DNA of 64,000 nt from Homarus americanus (Eukaryota > Arthropoda > Malacostraca > Decapoda > Nephropidae). The first letter of the stretch is position 1. Every line of letters begins with the position of its first letter. The notes beneath the pieces are model-generated. The model did not search any database and was not told the DNA's origin. It was given only the letters and a program-made list of their open reading frames with translations. Where the stretch lies: the NCBI RefSeq assembly GCF_018991925.1, contig NW_024735442.1, positions 1,204,001 to 1,268,000 on the forward strand. Reading direction: 5' to 3'. Below are positions 1-38,570 of the stretch, one piece after another. The position numbers and the translations under genes were made by a program.

Positions 1-480
1 ACTCCTTGTTAGTCGAGCCGCACACTCCATCACGCTCTCACAGATGCAGGTGTGTTGTGCATGTCTTTTTTTTTTTTTGTCTTAATATTTCTCCCTGTTT
101 TCTTGTTCCACTCAAAAGGAATTCAGTGTTTTAGTATATTAAGAACATTTTGGAATACTATACGTGACCAATCATATTTCAAACTAATCTTGCAATTGCT
201 CTTATAAATGTCTTAAGTTTGTTCCAGTATTTCCATAAATCACAAGCTGAGTTGTTACCAAAAAGGGGTTCCCACTTTTTTCAAGGCAAACCAAGAAACA
301 GGAGAAACTCGTTTATGTCTAGCTCATTTATATCATTTACACTAAATATTGAATAGTCCTCCTCAAATATATTTCGGTACCACAAATGGGTAATAATAAT
401 AGTACTTCAATAATAATAATATAATAATAATGATAGTTAAAATAATATTTATATTGTAATACCGGGTAATATTAATAATA
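1..480. other. PARG intron, no gene seen
   Basis: AT-rich DNA with a poly-T run at about 67-79 and AAT-rich simple sequence at about 390-480. No exon with PARG similarity or good splice sites was found. Confidence 0.5.
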
Positions 481-1330
481 CAGTGACCCCTCCTTAACGA
501 ACTCAATCCGTTCCAAAGGTCGTTCGTTAACCGAAAAGTTCGTTAACCGAAACCATTGTTTCAATGGGTTTTTGGGTAATTGGTTCCAGCTCACCGAAAA
601 TTTCCTAAATTCAACAAAAATGGTAGAAAAGTTCACTTACTTTGAGGTGCGTATGTAGAAGGCTCCTGGATGATGATGATGATGATGGGATTTAGAATGG
701 GGGTGGAGGAGAAGGAAGAAGAGAAGGCATTGGGGTGGAAGAGAAGTCACCCCATGGCGCCATTTCACCCATAAAATTTTAGCTCTGGTGTAATTCAAGA
801 TTATTTTCTTTAAAATCAACACTGCACTGCATTATATATTGTCAATATGTAAAATATATTTCAAAATGACCAATAATTTGCTTGGAAACACAGAAAAAAG
901 CATTTAGTTGAAGAGAGTCTCAAGCAAGATGTTACCTCCAGTGAAAACAGAGAGAGACTAACTCCTGTTTGCTGTGTTAAGAGGCTGGATGCCGCGCATT
1001 AAACTAGTCACTTTACCTTCAATTATGTTCAATAATTGTTAAAATGACAAAAAAATTTAATATTAAACTTTTAAAATTATTGAATAGTATAAACTTCTTG
1101 ATATTTACTAAAATAGTAAGGAATTTAAGCCCTAGAACCGATTAATGTATTGGCGGACTGATACTAAAGCTGGTTGCCCGGTCAGTGCAAGCGAAAACAA
1201 GTTGAGGTCGGTTCATAAGAACTTCGTTAACCGAATTTTTTTTCGTTAACCGAATTGAAGATCCTTATGGAAGGCAGTTCGTTAATCGAAATTACGTTAA
1301 CCGAGGTGTTCGTCAAACGAGGGGTCACTG
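481..1330. mobile_element. Tigger-like MITE, family A copy 1 (850 bp)
   Basis: Flanked by TA target duplications (479-480, 1331-1332). It begins CAGTGACCCCTCCTTAACGA and ends with the inverted form, AAACGAGGGGTCACTG. Both ends carry several subterminal copies of CGTTAACCGAA. The interior is noncoding, with a (GAT)n stretch and an AGAAGGAAGAAG-rich tract. Two further copies, with the same ends and interior, lie at 22219-23040 and 54827-55665. The TA duplication and CAG...CTG ends point to the pogo/Tigger superfamily. Confidence 0.9.
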
Positions 1331-1452
1331 TACAAGTATAGACCCTTAAGTCCAGGACTCTTGGGATAGTTTTGAGGATTTTTCAGTTTCCTGGGTACTG
1401 GTGATCAGTCTTGTTGTGGAAGGGAAGTATCATTTTATTCCTTCATAATTAG

Positions 1453-12267
<10,815 letters not shown>

Positions 12268-12832
12268 TGTAGATATTGCTACAGGATAATATCACAGGTG
12301 TTGTGTCTACTACCAGGGGTGTATATTATACATAGCACTGATGTAAATACTGTATGAAAATTAATTTATTTTCTTGAAATTTATTAATTTTTGGATAGAC
12401 TATTGGAAATCTACAGTAAGGAACTGTACATTAGCACCGTTAGTATCAACTTTATGAACATGGCTTAGACCAGAAATAATTTTCAGATTATTGACATTTG
12501 TGTTTTTCAAGATGTAATATACTGCATATCTAGAAGTAAAAGTCAATGTTTGTAAAATAGTAAAAAAAACTAAATATAGTATTATCAAAGGGACAGTGGT
12601 GTGTCTGACAATACCTTTTCATTTTTTTTTTTTTTGGTACAATATTCGTAGATGAATTTAAGAGTCATATGATTTTATTTTGGCCTTAAATTTTTGTTCT
12701 CGGAATGAAAACAGAAGATGCAAAAATAATCAAGAATGTTTTAAAAAATATTTAATGCTCCAGGCCCAAATTAAATTTCCTTGCTTGTTCTCAAAGAGTT
12801 CTCTACTGAACTTTGTCCTGTTCAGTCTACAG

Positions 12833-13155
12833 TACACTCCTCAAACTATCTCTTTGTACTTCATCCTTCCCCTCTTCATCCAACCTCAAAGAAAAGAGAT
12901 AGTCCTACACTTCAAATTACTACCCAATATCATTTTAGAAGCCGTAATCAATGCTCATCAGACAACTTGAAAATGAAAATGTACTCAGTGGTCAACATTT
13001 TGGCTTTTGTGCTGGGTGCTCTACTGCTGATCTGTTATTCTGCATACATACAGTCCACAAATCAACAGAATGCAGTGGTGAAAAGCCCATTCAGTAGCTA
13101 TTGCCAAAAGTATCCAACTTGCAAAATTGCCCTGCTGCTATCTTTCCTCCTTTGA
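12833..13155 (+). CDS. Candidate alternative last exon of PARG with a hydrophobic segment
   Basis: A good donor (AAAG|GTATGG) at 12254 inside the last PARG exon ends in phase 1. The acceptor TCTACAG at 12826-12832, behind a pyrimidine-rich stretch, opens a reading frame in the compatible phase that runs 107 codons to a TGA at 13153-13155. The encoded tail is Ser/Thr/Lys-rich (SKKRDSPTLQ) and then contains a single hydrophobic stretch, VNILAFVLGALLLICYSAYI, like a membrane anchor. A MITE begins 12 bases after the stop. No homology is recognised. It could be a real lineage-specific exon or chance; the gene ends at 12267 without it. Confidence 0.3.
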
Positions 13156-13166
13156 CCATAATTATA

Positions 13167-14350
13167 TAGTACCACCTCGATACACCAGACTAATTAGGGC
13201 AAACCCCAGTTCATAAAAGTGAAAGTCCGATGAAACCGAATCTATGGAGGGGGGCTGGACTTAACTCTGCTTTCTCTGAATATTTCAAGAAAATCAGATA
13301 TAAGTCTGGTTGTCGACAACTGTTTTCACTGATATTTCTGTTTCGTACTGTAAAGTACTGGTCACCACAGAATTTGCAGAAAAGCCATTTAAATTTGTGA
13401 GTGCATTATGAATAAAGAAAAACTGGGAGGTGCATGTAGATATCTGGGAGCAACAGGCACCGGTGGGTGGGTGGCTGATCATTCTCTCATTCTGTTATTG
13501 ACTATAACATGTCTTCGGCACTTAGTAAATAATATTAAAGTGTTTTATGCATCTGCATATTCCCTCGTTTATTCATTAATCACTTGTCTAAGTGCACAAG
13601 TAGCCAAATCAAGCCATCATGTATCACTTTAAAGTAATAAATAATACTCTTGAAGGTATCTCCATATGAAATACTATACAGGACAGAGTATGTTATAATG
13701 ATCCTGTTGAAAGCTCTCATGAATGCATCCTCAGTGAATACCTTCTGATACAGCTTGTACTTTTTGATTTTCAAGTCAAATTACAAATTATATTTATATA
13801 CTGGATTGTATTTTTCTATAAGAGGCTGATTATACATTACATGAATATAATATTGAATCGATAAACCTGGCAAATGTGGCAATGCTCCAGCCTCTTTACA
13901 TAGTGTCATTGCTCTTGTACTTATTAACTATTATTAGGCCTACAGCTTATCTGATTAGACCACTGTACAGAATTCAGTTGAAAAATGTTGTTCTTTTCAT
14001 AGGAATTTTTTTTTTTTTACTAATTTCTTGAAATGAGTTTTTACATAATTTTGCCTATTTTGTAAAATCCTCAAGTATCCCCGTTAAAAACAATACTGTA
14101 CATATTCAAGATAAAAAGTTCACATAAATGAATGTAGGTAGTGAGGTGAGGCACAATGATGCCTTACATATGAAGGCAAAATTCAGACATGTGCCATGCG
14201 ACACCCACGCACAGACATTCGACTGCATCTATGAACACAAACTGTCCTGACTGATGTTGGATTTTCCGGACATATACTTCTGGTGAATAGAGGGGCAGTC
14301 CAGAGCACCTCAGAGTGAAAAAGCGAATTCCGGTGTTCTGAAGTCCACTG
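13167..14350. mobile_element. Tigger-like element, family C copy 1
   Basis: Right end GAATTCCGGTGTTCTGAAG TCCACTG is followed by TA. The left end, TAGTACCACCTCGATACACC after TA, is a degraded inverted match. About 13640-14340 is homologous, in reverse, to 35747-36290: shared blocks include ATATGAAATACTATACAG, CTGATACAGCTT and GATTAGACCACTGTACAG. No transposase frame remains. Confidence 0.7.
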
Positions 14351-14359
14351 TACTGTAAT

Positions 14360-16099
14360 TTCTTTTTTTTCTATCTGGTTGTAGTGTTCATAGTTTTGGA
14401 TGGTCTTTTATCTATCACTCTATCAATGTCAAGAGTTCCGCGGGATTCCATACTGGTACTAATTCTTATTACGCAGTACGAAATGATCTTTCACTGACAG
14501 CTAACTTTCTTCACATCTATGCAGAAGACTCAACCCTCCATAGATCCTTTACTTTGCCCCAGTCATGAGATGAAATATTGAATGCTAGACAACATACACA
14601 TCTCTACAGGAACATCTTGCTCACATAGCTGAATGAGGTGCATACAACTTTGTTTTCTGGAATGTAACTAAAGGAAAATACATAAGGGCATGATATTTCA
14701 CAATTCAGCATAAATTTTAACATTATAATTCCATTATCACACAGCATTGATATTTTTAGCATCACCTTTACTTTAAATTTTTGCCAGAACTTAAGCCAAA
14801 ACTGCTTCAATAAGTAAGGCTTAGACTCGTGTTCAGAACCACTCCCTACTTTACTGTGACACAATTATGTAAGTCATGTGCACACTCAGATGGAATACTG
14901 TACTGTTCTCATCTGTATGCTGTGTGTGGTGTTGGGAACTTTGCTTCCTTGATTTGGTGAAAAAAAAGGCATCAAAACAATTCAGTAATAACCACCTCAC
15001 CAGAAAAGCTCCATTAATGCACATTCACAGGAATGCCTTATTGCTTCCCTATTTTATAAATTTTTCCACAGTCAGTGTTCTAATTATCTACACTAATTAT
15101 TGCCACCTTCAGTTATTCTGCAGAACCTCTCCTGTGAAAACTCGCTTGTACCTGTACCCTAGATTAGTACTTTGGGAACTCCATTCCTGGATATTTTCTT
15201 GTTATATAACCTCAATCAGCTCAAATTATCCTGCTTTAAATACCTTTAGTCTTTGGCAAGGGGATGCTCCAGTGAACAGATTTAACAAAGACACTTGTTT
15301 GTTCTCTCAGCATTTTTTATTTTATTTCTGTTTTGAATTTATTACATGTTCTATCAATCATCACATGAGTTTTTCAGCTCGGAATTGTTTGTTAAGATGT
15401 GTGTGGGTAATGAGGTTTAGTGTTCAGTGAACCTTGTGCATTCTGTTTCATTAAATACTAGAGTCACACTAAGTTCTCTCTTGTTTTATGTGTTTTGTCC
15501 AATCTTTTACCTGTGCATTACTGTCTGGTCAGAATCAAGAACAAATAAACACACATACCTTCCTTTCACTTGTTCATTCTAATTGCTGTGGTAGATTTGG
15601 TTTGTTTTGGTACTCCCCTTCCACAAGACAGCAAATCTGGTTAACCCCTGTTGTTTCACATTAGTCAGTACTGTATGACCTCTTTAAAAAATCACTTGAC
15701 AGCAGCGCTCCATTCCCTCACACATAAAACAGGTACAGTACATGAATTCAAGAAACCATAATTATCAAGGACATTCCAAAACAAATTACTGTAACCTTGA
15801 AGACACCGTACCTACTATACCTGGAATGTTGTGGAATGTTCAAGCTTTGGTGGTAAACAGAACTTGTAGTCTTCCATGGCATTTATGGAAAGTGCTTACA
15901 AGATTCCAATATCTTTTACACTAATCTATTTGTTAGAGTAAGAAAAAACTCTAAACATTTGTAATACATTGAAAAAAAGGTGAAGATTGAAATGGTTTGA
16001 TGAAAGAACTCGACATTGGTTTGTTCATTATCTATGATATAAAGAATTACTGTATTAAAAAATAAATAAAATCAGGCAATTCATTTTCAAATACTGATA
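14360..16099. other. Intergenic region with an unassigned 184-codon open frame
   Basis: Between PARG and the LTR array. An open frame at 14876-15430 (+) has no recognisable domain. Its composition (rich in Cys, Phe, Leu, Ser) fits translated AT-rich noncoding DNA. It could lie in a long PARG 3' UTR. No promoter or splice evidence. Confidence 0.35.
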
Positions 16100-16230
16100 C
16101 AGGAATACCTAGCTATTCACAACCCCGCTTATCCGCAATTTATATTTTAACACCCTATTCATTATTTGCAAAGCATACCCTGCTTATTCGCAAATGAAAA
16201 ATTACGATACCTTACAGTAATATTTCAAAC
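16100..16230. mobile_element. Fragment of a Tigger-like element end
   Basis: TA followed by CAGGAATACCTAGCTATTCA, then alternating ACCC..GCTTATTCGCA motifs typical of subterminal repeats. The partner end is not present before the LTR element starts. Confidence 0.5.
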
Positions 16231-16310
16231 GGCGTGCTAGCTGCAGCTCTCATCTTCCAATGTAAGGCCTGGTTTACACAAGTTTTTTTTTTTTTTTTTT
16301 TTGGCATACG

Positions 16311-16749
16311 TGTGGGGAACAGGTTGTTTGGTTCACACTCAGGATGGGATGATGAAAGGAAACTCACAATGTGCTCTCTGTATACATATTGTATTGGATG
16401 TACAATGCAGCTTGGTGCTGGGAAAGCAGCATGGTTACAAGCGTGATGGAGAGAGAGCTGGTTGGTGAGGGTGCTCAGAGGACAGCTTGTGGGTCGCCAT
16501 GCTCGCCGGCGGGAGCGAGGGCCGCCAGGCAGCGGCGGAGAAGGTGGTGTAGCTTGCTGTGGCTGTAGCTAGAAGAAGAGAGGGGTCACCACGAGGTCAG
16601 GTCTTAAATAGCAGAGGTAGGCGTGGCTTAGTAGTTGACCTCCATCATGTAAGGCGGCGCTGGTTGACCTAGACCACGAGGCATACACTGGGGAATTCGC
16701 GGGGTCGGCTACTCAGCGACAAGCATTTGTAGGGGAGAAATCCACTTCA
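16311..16749 (-). mobile_element. LTR, first copy (minus orientation)
   Basis: 439-bp LTR. Read on the minus strand it begins TGAAGTGGATTTCTCCCC and ends GTTCCCCACA, that is TG...CA. It contains the block CGCTATTTAAGACCTGACC, a TATA-like promoter site. Immediately outside it (16750-16770) is a purine-rich tract on the minus strand (GGAGGGAAGAGGGGAG), as expected of a polypurine tract before a 3' LTR. Confidence 0.8.
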
Positions 16750-17437
16750 GTACTCCCCTCTTCCCTCCAGGCGGTGTAGGAGACTTGTTGTCTGCAGGGT
16801 TGCATGGCACATGTGAGGCAGAACGGGCGGTGCATGCCACATGTGAGCGATAACGGCGAGGGCGTGGATGAGCCGGCCGCTAGAGGAGACAACTGTCTAG
16901 AGATACAATATCTGGGAGTAGAAGGAGAAAAGGGGTGTGTGGAGGCGATGAATGTTGTGCTTCCCTCACGGCAGGTACAGAGTCGTCAGGTGCGCCTGCT
17001 GGGGTGTGTGGGCCTGGGTCAGGAGCAGGGGCTGCGTCAGCAGAAGCGGATGAGGACTCGTGACAGCAGCTGGGTCCACAACAGCAGCAGGGTGCAGGAC
17101 AGTAGCAGGGGGGTACCTGAGGGAGAAAAGAGGGGCGTGTGGGTCCGCGTCAGGAGGAGCGGCAGGGGGTACTGCTGGGCCGGGGCGGCATCTGAGGCAG
17201 GAGGGTGTGTTGGGGTCGGTAGGACGTGGTGCTTGGGGCAGGAAGAGGATCGGCTGTCTGCTTAGAGTCGCAGAGCTGCTCTAGGGTGTCTAACCTGCGG
17301 TGTAGAGACAGTAGTTGTAGAGCCGATGAGAGCTGCTTCTGGGTGGATAAGCCAGTCTTCCATGTTGCTTGAAGACTGGAAGAGTGATTGGTTTCTCCTC
17401 CATCCTGTGTGAGTGCGAATCTCCGGGGGTCACCATT
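16750..17437 (-). mobile_element. Noncoding internal region of a non-autonomous LTR element, copy 1
   Basis: 688 bp, GC-rich compared with the surroundings. It is bounded by the polypurine-like tract on one side and, on the other, by TGGTGACCCCCGGAG adjacent to the LTR, placed like a primer-binding region. Open frames here are Gly/Arg/Ser-rich on both strands and look like composition artefacts. No gag, protease, reverse transcriptase or integrase motif is visible, so it is a TRIM/LARD-like element. Confidence 0.65.
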
Positions 17438-17530
17438 TGTGGGGAACAGGTTGTTTGGTTCACACTCAGGATGGGATGGAGAAAGGAAACTCACAATGTG
17501 CTCTCTGTATACATGTTGTATTGGATGTAC
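17438..17530 (-). mobile_element. Truncated LTR end
   Basis: 93 bp matching the first part of the 16311 LTR, abruptly followed by a new LTR start at 17531. Confidence 0.75.
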
Positions 17531-17957
17531 TGTGGGGTATGGGATGTTTGGTTCAAGACTCAAAAATCACGATGAGCTCTCTGTATACATGTTGTATTGG
17601 ATGTACAATGCAGCTTAGTGCTGGGAAGGCAGCATGGTTACAAGCGTGATGTAGAGAGAGCTGATTGGTGAGGGTGCTCAGAGGAGGACAGCTTGTGGGT
17701 CGCCATGCTCGCCGGCGGGAGCGAGGACCTCCAGGCAGGCGGAGGAGGAGGAGGTGTTGCTGGCTGGTTGGTGTAGGTAGAAAAGAGGGTGGTCACACGA
17801 GGTCAGGTCTTTTATAGCGGAGGTAGGCGTGGGTAGATAGTTAACCCCTGCTCCGTGGGCGGGGCTGGTTGACCTAGACCATGAGGCATACACTGGGGAA
17901 TTCGCGGGATCGGCTACATAGCGACAAACAGCGTTTGTAGGGGAGAAATCCACTACA
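17531..17957 (-). mobile_element. LTR, second full copy (minus orientation)
   Basis: 427 bp; the minus strand begins TGTAGTGGATTTCTCCCC and ends ACCCCACA. It shares the promoter-like CGCTATAAAAGACCTGACC block. A purine-rich minus-strand tract follows outside it at 17958-17980. Confidence 0.8.
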
Positions 17958-18796
17958 ATACTCCCTCCTTCCCTCCAGGTGGTGTAGGAGACTTGTTGTC
18001 TGAAGGGTTGCATGGCACATGTGAGGCAGAATGGGCGGTGCATGCCACATGTGAGCCATAACGGTGAGGGCGTGGATGAGCCGGCCGCTAGTGGAGGCAA
18101 CTGTCTAGACACACAAGATCTGTGGGAGAAGAGAGGGAGAAAGAGGGTTGTGGAGGTGATGAATGTTGTGTTTTCCTCGCGACAGGTACAGAGTCCTCAG
18201 ATGCGCCTGCTGCGGTGTGTGGGCCTGGGTCAGGAGCAGGGGCTGCGTCAGCAGAAGCGGATGAGGGCTCGTGACAGCAGCTGGGTCCACGACAGTAGCA
18301 GGGTGCAGGACAGTAGCAGGGAGTACCTGAGGGAGAAAAGAGGGGTGTGTTGGTCTGCACTCAGGCGCATGGGCCGCATCGGGAGCAGGGACTGCATCAG
18401 GAGAAGCGGCAGGGGGTACTGTTGGGCCGGGGGCGGCGTCTGAGGCAGGACGGGTGTGTTGGTCTGCACTCAGGCGCATGGGCCGCATCGGGAGCAGGGA
18501 CTGCATCAGGAGAAGCGGCAGGGGGTACTGTTGGGCCGGGGGCGGCGTCTGAGGCAGGACGGGTGTGCTGGGGTCGGTAGGACGTGGTGCTTGGGGCAGG
18601 AAGAGGAGCTGGTGTCTGCTTAGAGAAGCAGTGCTACTCTAGGGTGTCTAACCTGCGGTGTAGAGACAGTAGCTGTAGAGCCGATGAGAGCTGCCTCTGC
18701 GTGGATAAGCCAGTCTTCCATGTTGCTTGAAGACTGGGAGAGTGATTGGTTTCTCCTCCATCCTGTGTGACTGCGAATCTTCTGGGAGTCACCATT
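17958..18796 (-). mobile_element. Noncoding internal region, copy 2, with 109-bp tandem duplication
   Basis: Homologous to 16750-17437 but longer, partly because a 109-bp unit occurs twice in tandem (18343-18451, 18452-18560), with the start of a third at 18561. It ends at the same TGGTGACTCCC-type boundary. No coding domain seen. Confidence 0.65.
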
Positions 18797-18993
18797 TGTG
18801 GGGTATGGGTTGTTTGAGTTCTTTTTCCTCCATCCTGTGAGTGCGTCACTCCGGGGGTCACCATTTGTGGGGTACGAGATGTTTGGTTCAAGACTCAAAA
18901 ATCACGATGTGCTCTCTGTATACGTGTTGTATTGGATGTACAATGCAGCTTGGTGCTGGGAAGACAGCATGGTTACAAGCGTGATGTAGAGAG
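18797..18993 (-). mobile_element. Rearranged and truncated LTR pieces
   Basis: A 25-bp LTR start at 18797 is followed by a repeat of the boundary sequence (to 18866). A second LTR start at 18867 then breaks off at about 18993, where the fold-back begins. Confidence 0.7.
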
Positions 18994-18994
18994 A

Positions 18995-19184
18995 GCAAGT
19001 AAATCACTGTAGGTGCGCGTGATCTAGGTATATGCTGATAACCACAAGGAAAGAAGAAAACACGAAGTTCCCAAGCGCTTTCATGTAATTCACATCTTCA
19101 GGGGTGAGTACAGACTGTGCAGTCTGTACTCACCCCTGAAGATGTGAATTAGACCTAGATCACGCGCACCTACAGTGATTTACT

Positions 19185-19187
<3 letters not shown>
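18995..19187. repeat. Two-part fold-back (hairpin)
   Basis: Outer arms 18995-19029 and 19153-19187 (35 bp) are exact inverted copies. Inner arms 19087-19116 and 19121-19150 (30 bp) are also exact, around a 4-base loop. The 57 bases at 19030-19086 occur on one side only. A (TA)n tract follows. Confidence 0.95.

Positions 19188-19257
<70 letters not shown>
19188..19257. repeat. (TA)n microsatellite
   Basis: About 35 TA units between the two fold-backs. Confidence 0.99.
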
Positions 19258-19259
<2 letters not shown>

Positions 19260-19293
19260 CATGTAAATCCACAATGAAACGTGGATAAGATAA

Positions 19294-19410
19294 ATCTTGA
19301 TAAAATCACACGGGAAAATGGGAACAACGGAGCACCTTAGCTTTCGTCTTTATTCAAGACGAAAGCTAAGGTGCTCCGTTGTTCCCATTTTCCCGTGTGA
19401 TTTTATCAAG

Positions 19411-19412
<2 letters not shown>
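19294..19412. repeat. Perfect 57-bp inverted repeat, 5-base loop
   Basis: The left arm (19294-19350) begins ATCTTGATAAAATCACACGG. The right arm (19356-19412) is its exact reverse complement. An (AT)n(GT)n tract follows. Confidence 0.97.

Positions 19413-19449
<37 letters not shown>
19411..19449. repeat. (AT)n(GT)n microsatellite
   Basis: About 12 AT then 9 GT units adjoining the perfect fold-back. Confidence 0.95.
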
Positions 19450-19954
19450 CACTGTTTATTGTTTTATGTTATTTGTTTATCAACGCACAAGTGAAAACAA
19501 AATAAATTAGATATTCATTATACTGTATACAACTATTGTCTATGGTAGCTCAGTTATACACTTGCCCCGTCACCCCTATATTACTTCTCCGTTCTCTATA
19601 ATATCGAGCCCTCCACAGATGGCGCGTCCATCGGTAACACAAAATAATAAGTTTTATGGAGAGTTCACTATCCTCCTCTATAGTCTTTGGGACGGAAAGA
19701 TACACAACTCTACTATAGATTAATTTATTTCCTCCTTATGTAGATAAGAAAATTACATTGCCAATCTTATCGATCTATACTCAGAACAAGAGTATTTATT
19801 AGACGCAGATCAATCTAGCTGTGCATTAACATATTCACCTACAATATTTAGTACCAATGACAATAATCAGTGTTGGGAGCATCACCCTGCCTGACGCACG
19901 AGTGGCGGCCTTTACCTTGTTAATAAAACACTGCTGCTAACGTAACAACAAGAG

Positions 19955-36682
<16,728 letters not shown>

Positions 36683-36687
<5 letters not shown>

Positions 36688-37008
36688 AGGCTACGGTATG
36701 TAGACGTGTTGTCCATATGTGAATTGATCTTTATATCATAATTTAAACAAATTTTTTCTTTTCTTTTTTATTTTCACATCACGATAGATGATAAGATATC
36801 CTGTTCATATTCATCATGTGATTGATAGTTTGAATATTTACTTTTTGCAGAATGTGATTATCTTTACAGTGTTAATGTTTTTATATGAAATACTCCACAT
36901 ATGGCTCTGTGTGCCCAACAGGTTGATTGTGAGCCATGAAAAGATTTTGAAACTGCCTGTGACAAGAAGTGTAGCAACTGATGAAACTGTAAAATTTTAC
37001 TTAATAAA
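36683..37008 (+). terminator. PPWD1 3' UTR and poly(A) signals
   Basis: An AATAAA at 36683-36688 overlaps the PPWD1 stop codon (GTC AAA TAA AGG). A second AATAAA lies at 37003-37008. Between them a possible 3' UTR intron has donor ACG|GTATGT at 36696 and acceptor TTTTTGCAG ending at 36850. The downstream signal is the more likely cleavage signal because the first would leave almost no 3' UTR. Confidence 0.5.
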
Positions 37009-37396
37009 GTTAGTTAGGATTGAAAAAGTTTGATTCAGAGTGCTTGTTTCCTCATAATAGTATTTAAAAAGCAATGTGTTGCCCCACCCCTTTGGGGGGA
37101 GACTGGTTCTCTAAAAGGGTTTATCATGGTGTTTGATGCATTATTGCAGGATTTCAGAATAGGTTTGCCCTGGGAGTTGTATCCTGAAAATAGATAGTAT
37201 TGAAGAGTTACTAAAGAAATTTAGGAAATGAAAGGGTGGAATGGAATCTAAGAGTATAAGAGTTAAAATGGTAAAAACAAAATTAGCATTAGTCGTGTGG
37301 GCAAGGATCCATATAAGACAATGGAAAATGACTATGCACTGTCTAAAAAATAGCAACTTAATAATATGCACCGATTGTGGAAGGTGGGCACAGTAT
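37009..37396. other. Intergenic, nothing recognised
   Basis: Between the PPWD1 poly(A) signal and the next transposon end. No conserved frame. Confidence 0.5.
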
Positions 37397-37828
37397 ACAG
37401 GTATCCCTCAAGATACAACCATTCAACATGTGAAAATTCGCTTATACACATTTTCTAAATTCACACCATTTTGAGAAACGAAAGCTTTCCCCGCTTATAT
37501 GAATTTGGGTCTGGGCAAAAATTCAAATTTCGCATGCCTGGAGTTAGCTGGCACGGCCCACAAGCCTGCCTCCTTCCCTCTGCCATTTGTTGTGTGCAAA
37601 GTGCTTTCTCTTTATCTGTGTGTATTCATACCATCCTTTCGTTGCAACTTTCATAATGGCATCCAAATGTTCTGCTGAATCTTTGGCTACCTGTACTACA
37701 CCAAAGAAACCACCAAAGGCTGTTACTCATGAGACAAAGCTGGAAGTAATAAAGCATCATGAATGCAGTCATGACCCTACCAAGATTGGGAAAGATATTG
37801 GTTTGGCTACTTCTACTATGCAAGGGCA
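37397..37828 (+). mobile_element. 5' part of a Tigger element with transposase N-terminus
   Basis: TA then CAGGTATCCCTCAAGATACA, followed by an ATG at 37656. The frame reads MASKCSAESLATCTTPKKPP and then a helix-turn-helix of pogo/psq type (THETKLEVIKHHE...IGKDIGLATSTM). Similarity stops near 37825, where unrelated AT-rich sequence begins. Confidence 0.8.
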
Positions 37829-38280
37829 GATCCAGGGGGTCCAGACCCTGCTTTTCATCAGAAAATTCCAGTACTTTTCCTTTAATGCAGTATTGTACTG
37901 CATTTTTTGTATCACAAAATTTTATATATTTTTTTCTAAATGTTTATTTATTGTGGTTTATACTATAAAATCTTTGATACCGGCTATGTATATTACTGTA
38001 TTGCCGTAAAGCTTTAATTTTCCACCGACTTTCCTTTACAAAAATTAGTTACGTACATTAATCAATATTATAATTGTAATAAATAAATAATTATAGTAAA
38101 TAATATGTAAGTTTGTTATACCACCTACACACTTATGTTAGGTCACGACAGTTGACCCTTCACGAGGTGTTCCCCAACATTTGGTGCCATGAAAGTGACC
38201 TGATCCGGTAGTTCAGCACACCAGTTGACCTCGGATTATCAGCCCAGGCTGATCTGAGGGACGGTGGGTTACGCCTCTGC

Positions 38281-38570
38281 CTAACAGTTTCCTGGCCTGT
38301 TATAGTGTGCCACACCGCAATAGCTCACAGGAGAGACTATTTCCATTCACCGGTCGGCCACGTCTCTGTTATGCACTGTAAGCAAGTACTGGGCATGATC
38401 TGGCTCCTGAATGTACCTGAACCTGCTCCAGTGTTGGTCAAGTCTGGTTTTGAAAGAGCTCACACTTGGTGCCATCAGAACACTTTGGCAGATTGTTCCC
38501 AGAGTTACATTGATGTATCTGTACTTTACAATGATGATTGCTTCACGATTTATTGGTTTCATTTATGTTT
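38281..38570 (-). mobile_element. LINE 3' fragment (same family as 46600-48571)
   Basis: On the minus strand it reads APSVSSFKTRLDQHWSRFRY followed by the same 3' UTR (ACTGGAGCAGGTTCAGGTAC) as the LINE at 46718. Only the terminal codons and tail are present. Confidence 0.85.

Noticed and set aside
14876..15430. 184-codon open frame as a possible gene
   Set aside because: No domain, no conserved motif, no splice or promoter context; composition fits AT-rich noncoding DNA.
16804..18506. Several overlapping 130-150 codon open frames on both strands in the GC-rich LTR array
   Set aside because: They overlap in many frames, are Gly/Arg/Pro/Ser-rich, and differ between the two repeat copies by frame-breaking indels; better explained by GC content.
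19030..19116. Hammerhead ribozyme core on the minus strand
   Set aside because: CTGAAGA and GAAA are present, but stem II pairs poorly and stem I and III partners are not clear; kept only as a question in the fold-back finding.
38100..38280. Possible tRNA-derived SINE
   Set aside because: No convincing A and B box pair or tRNA fold could be drawn.
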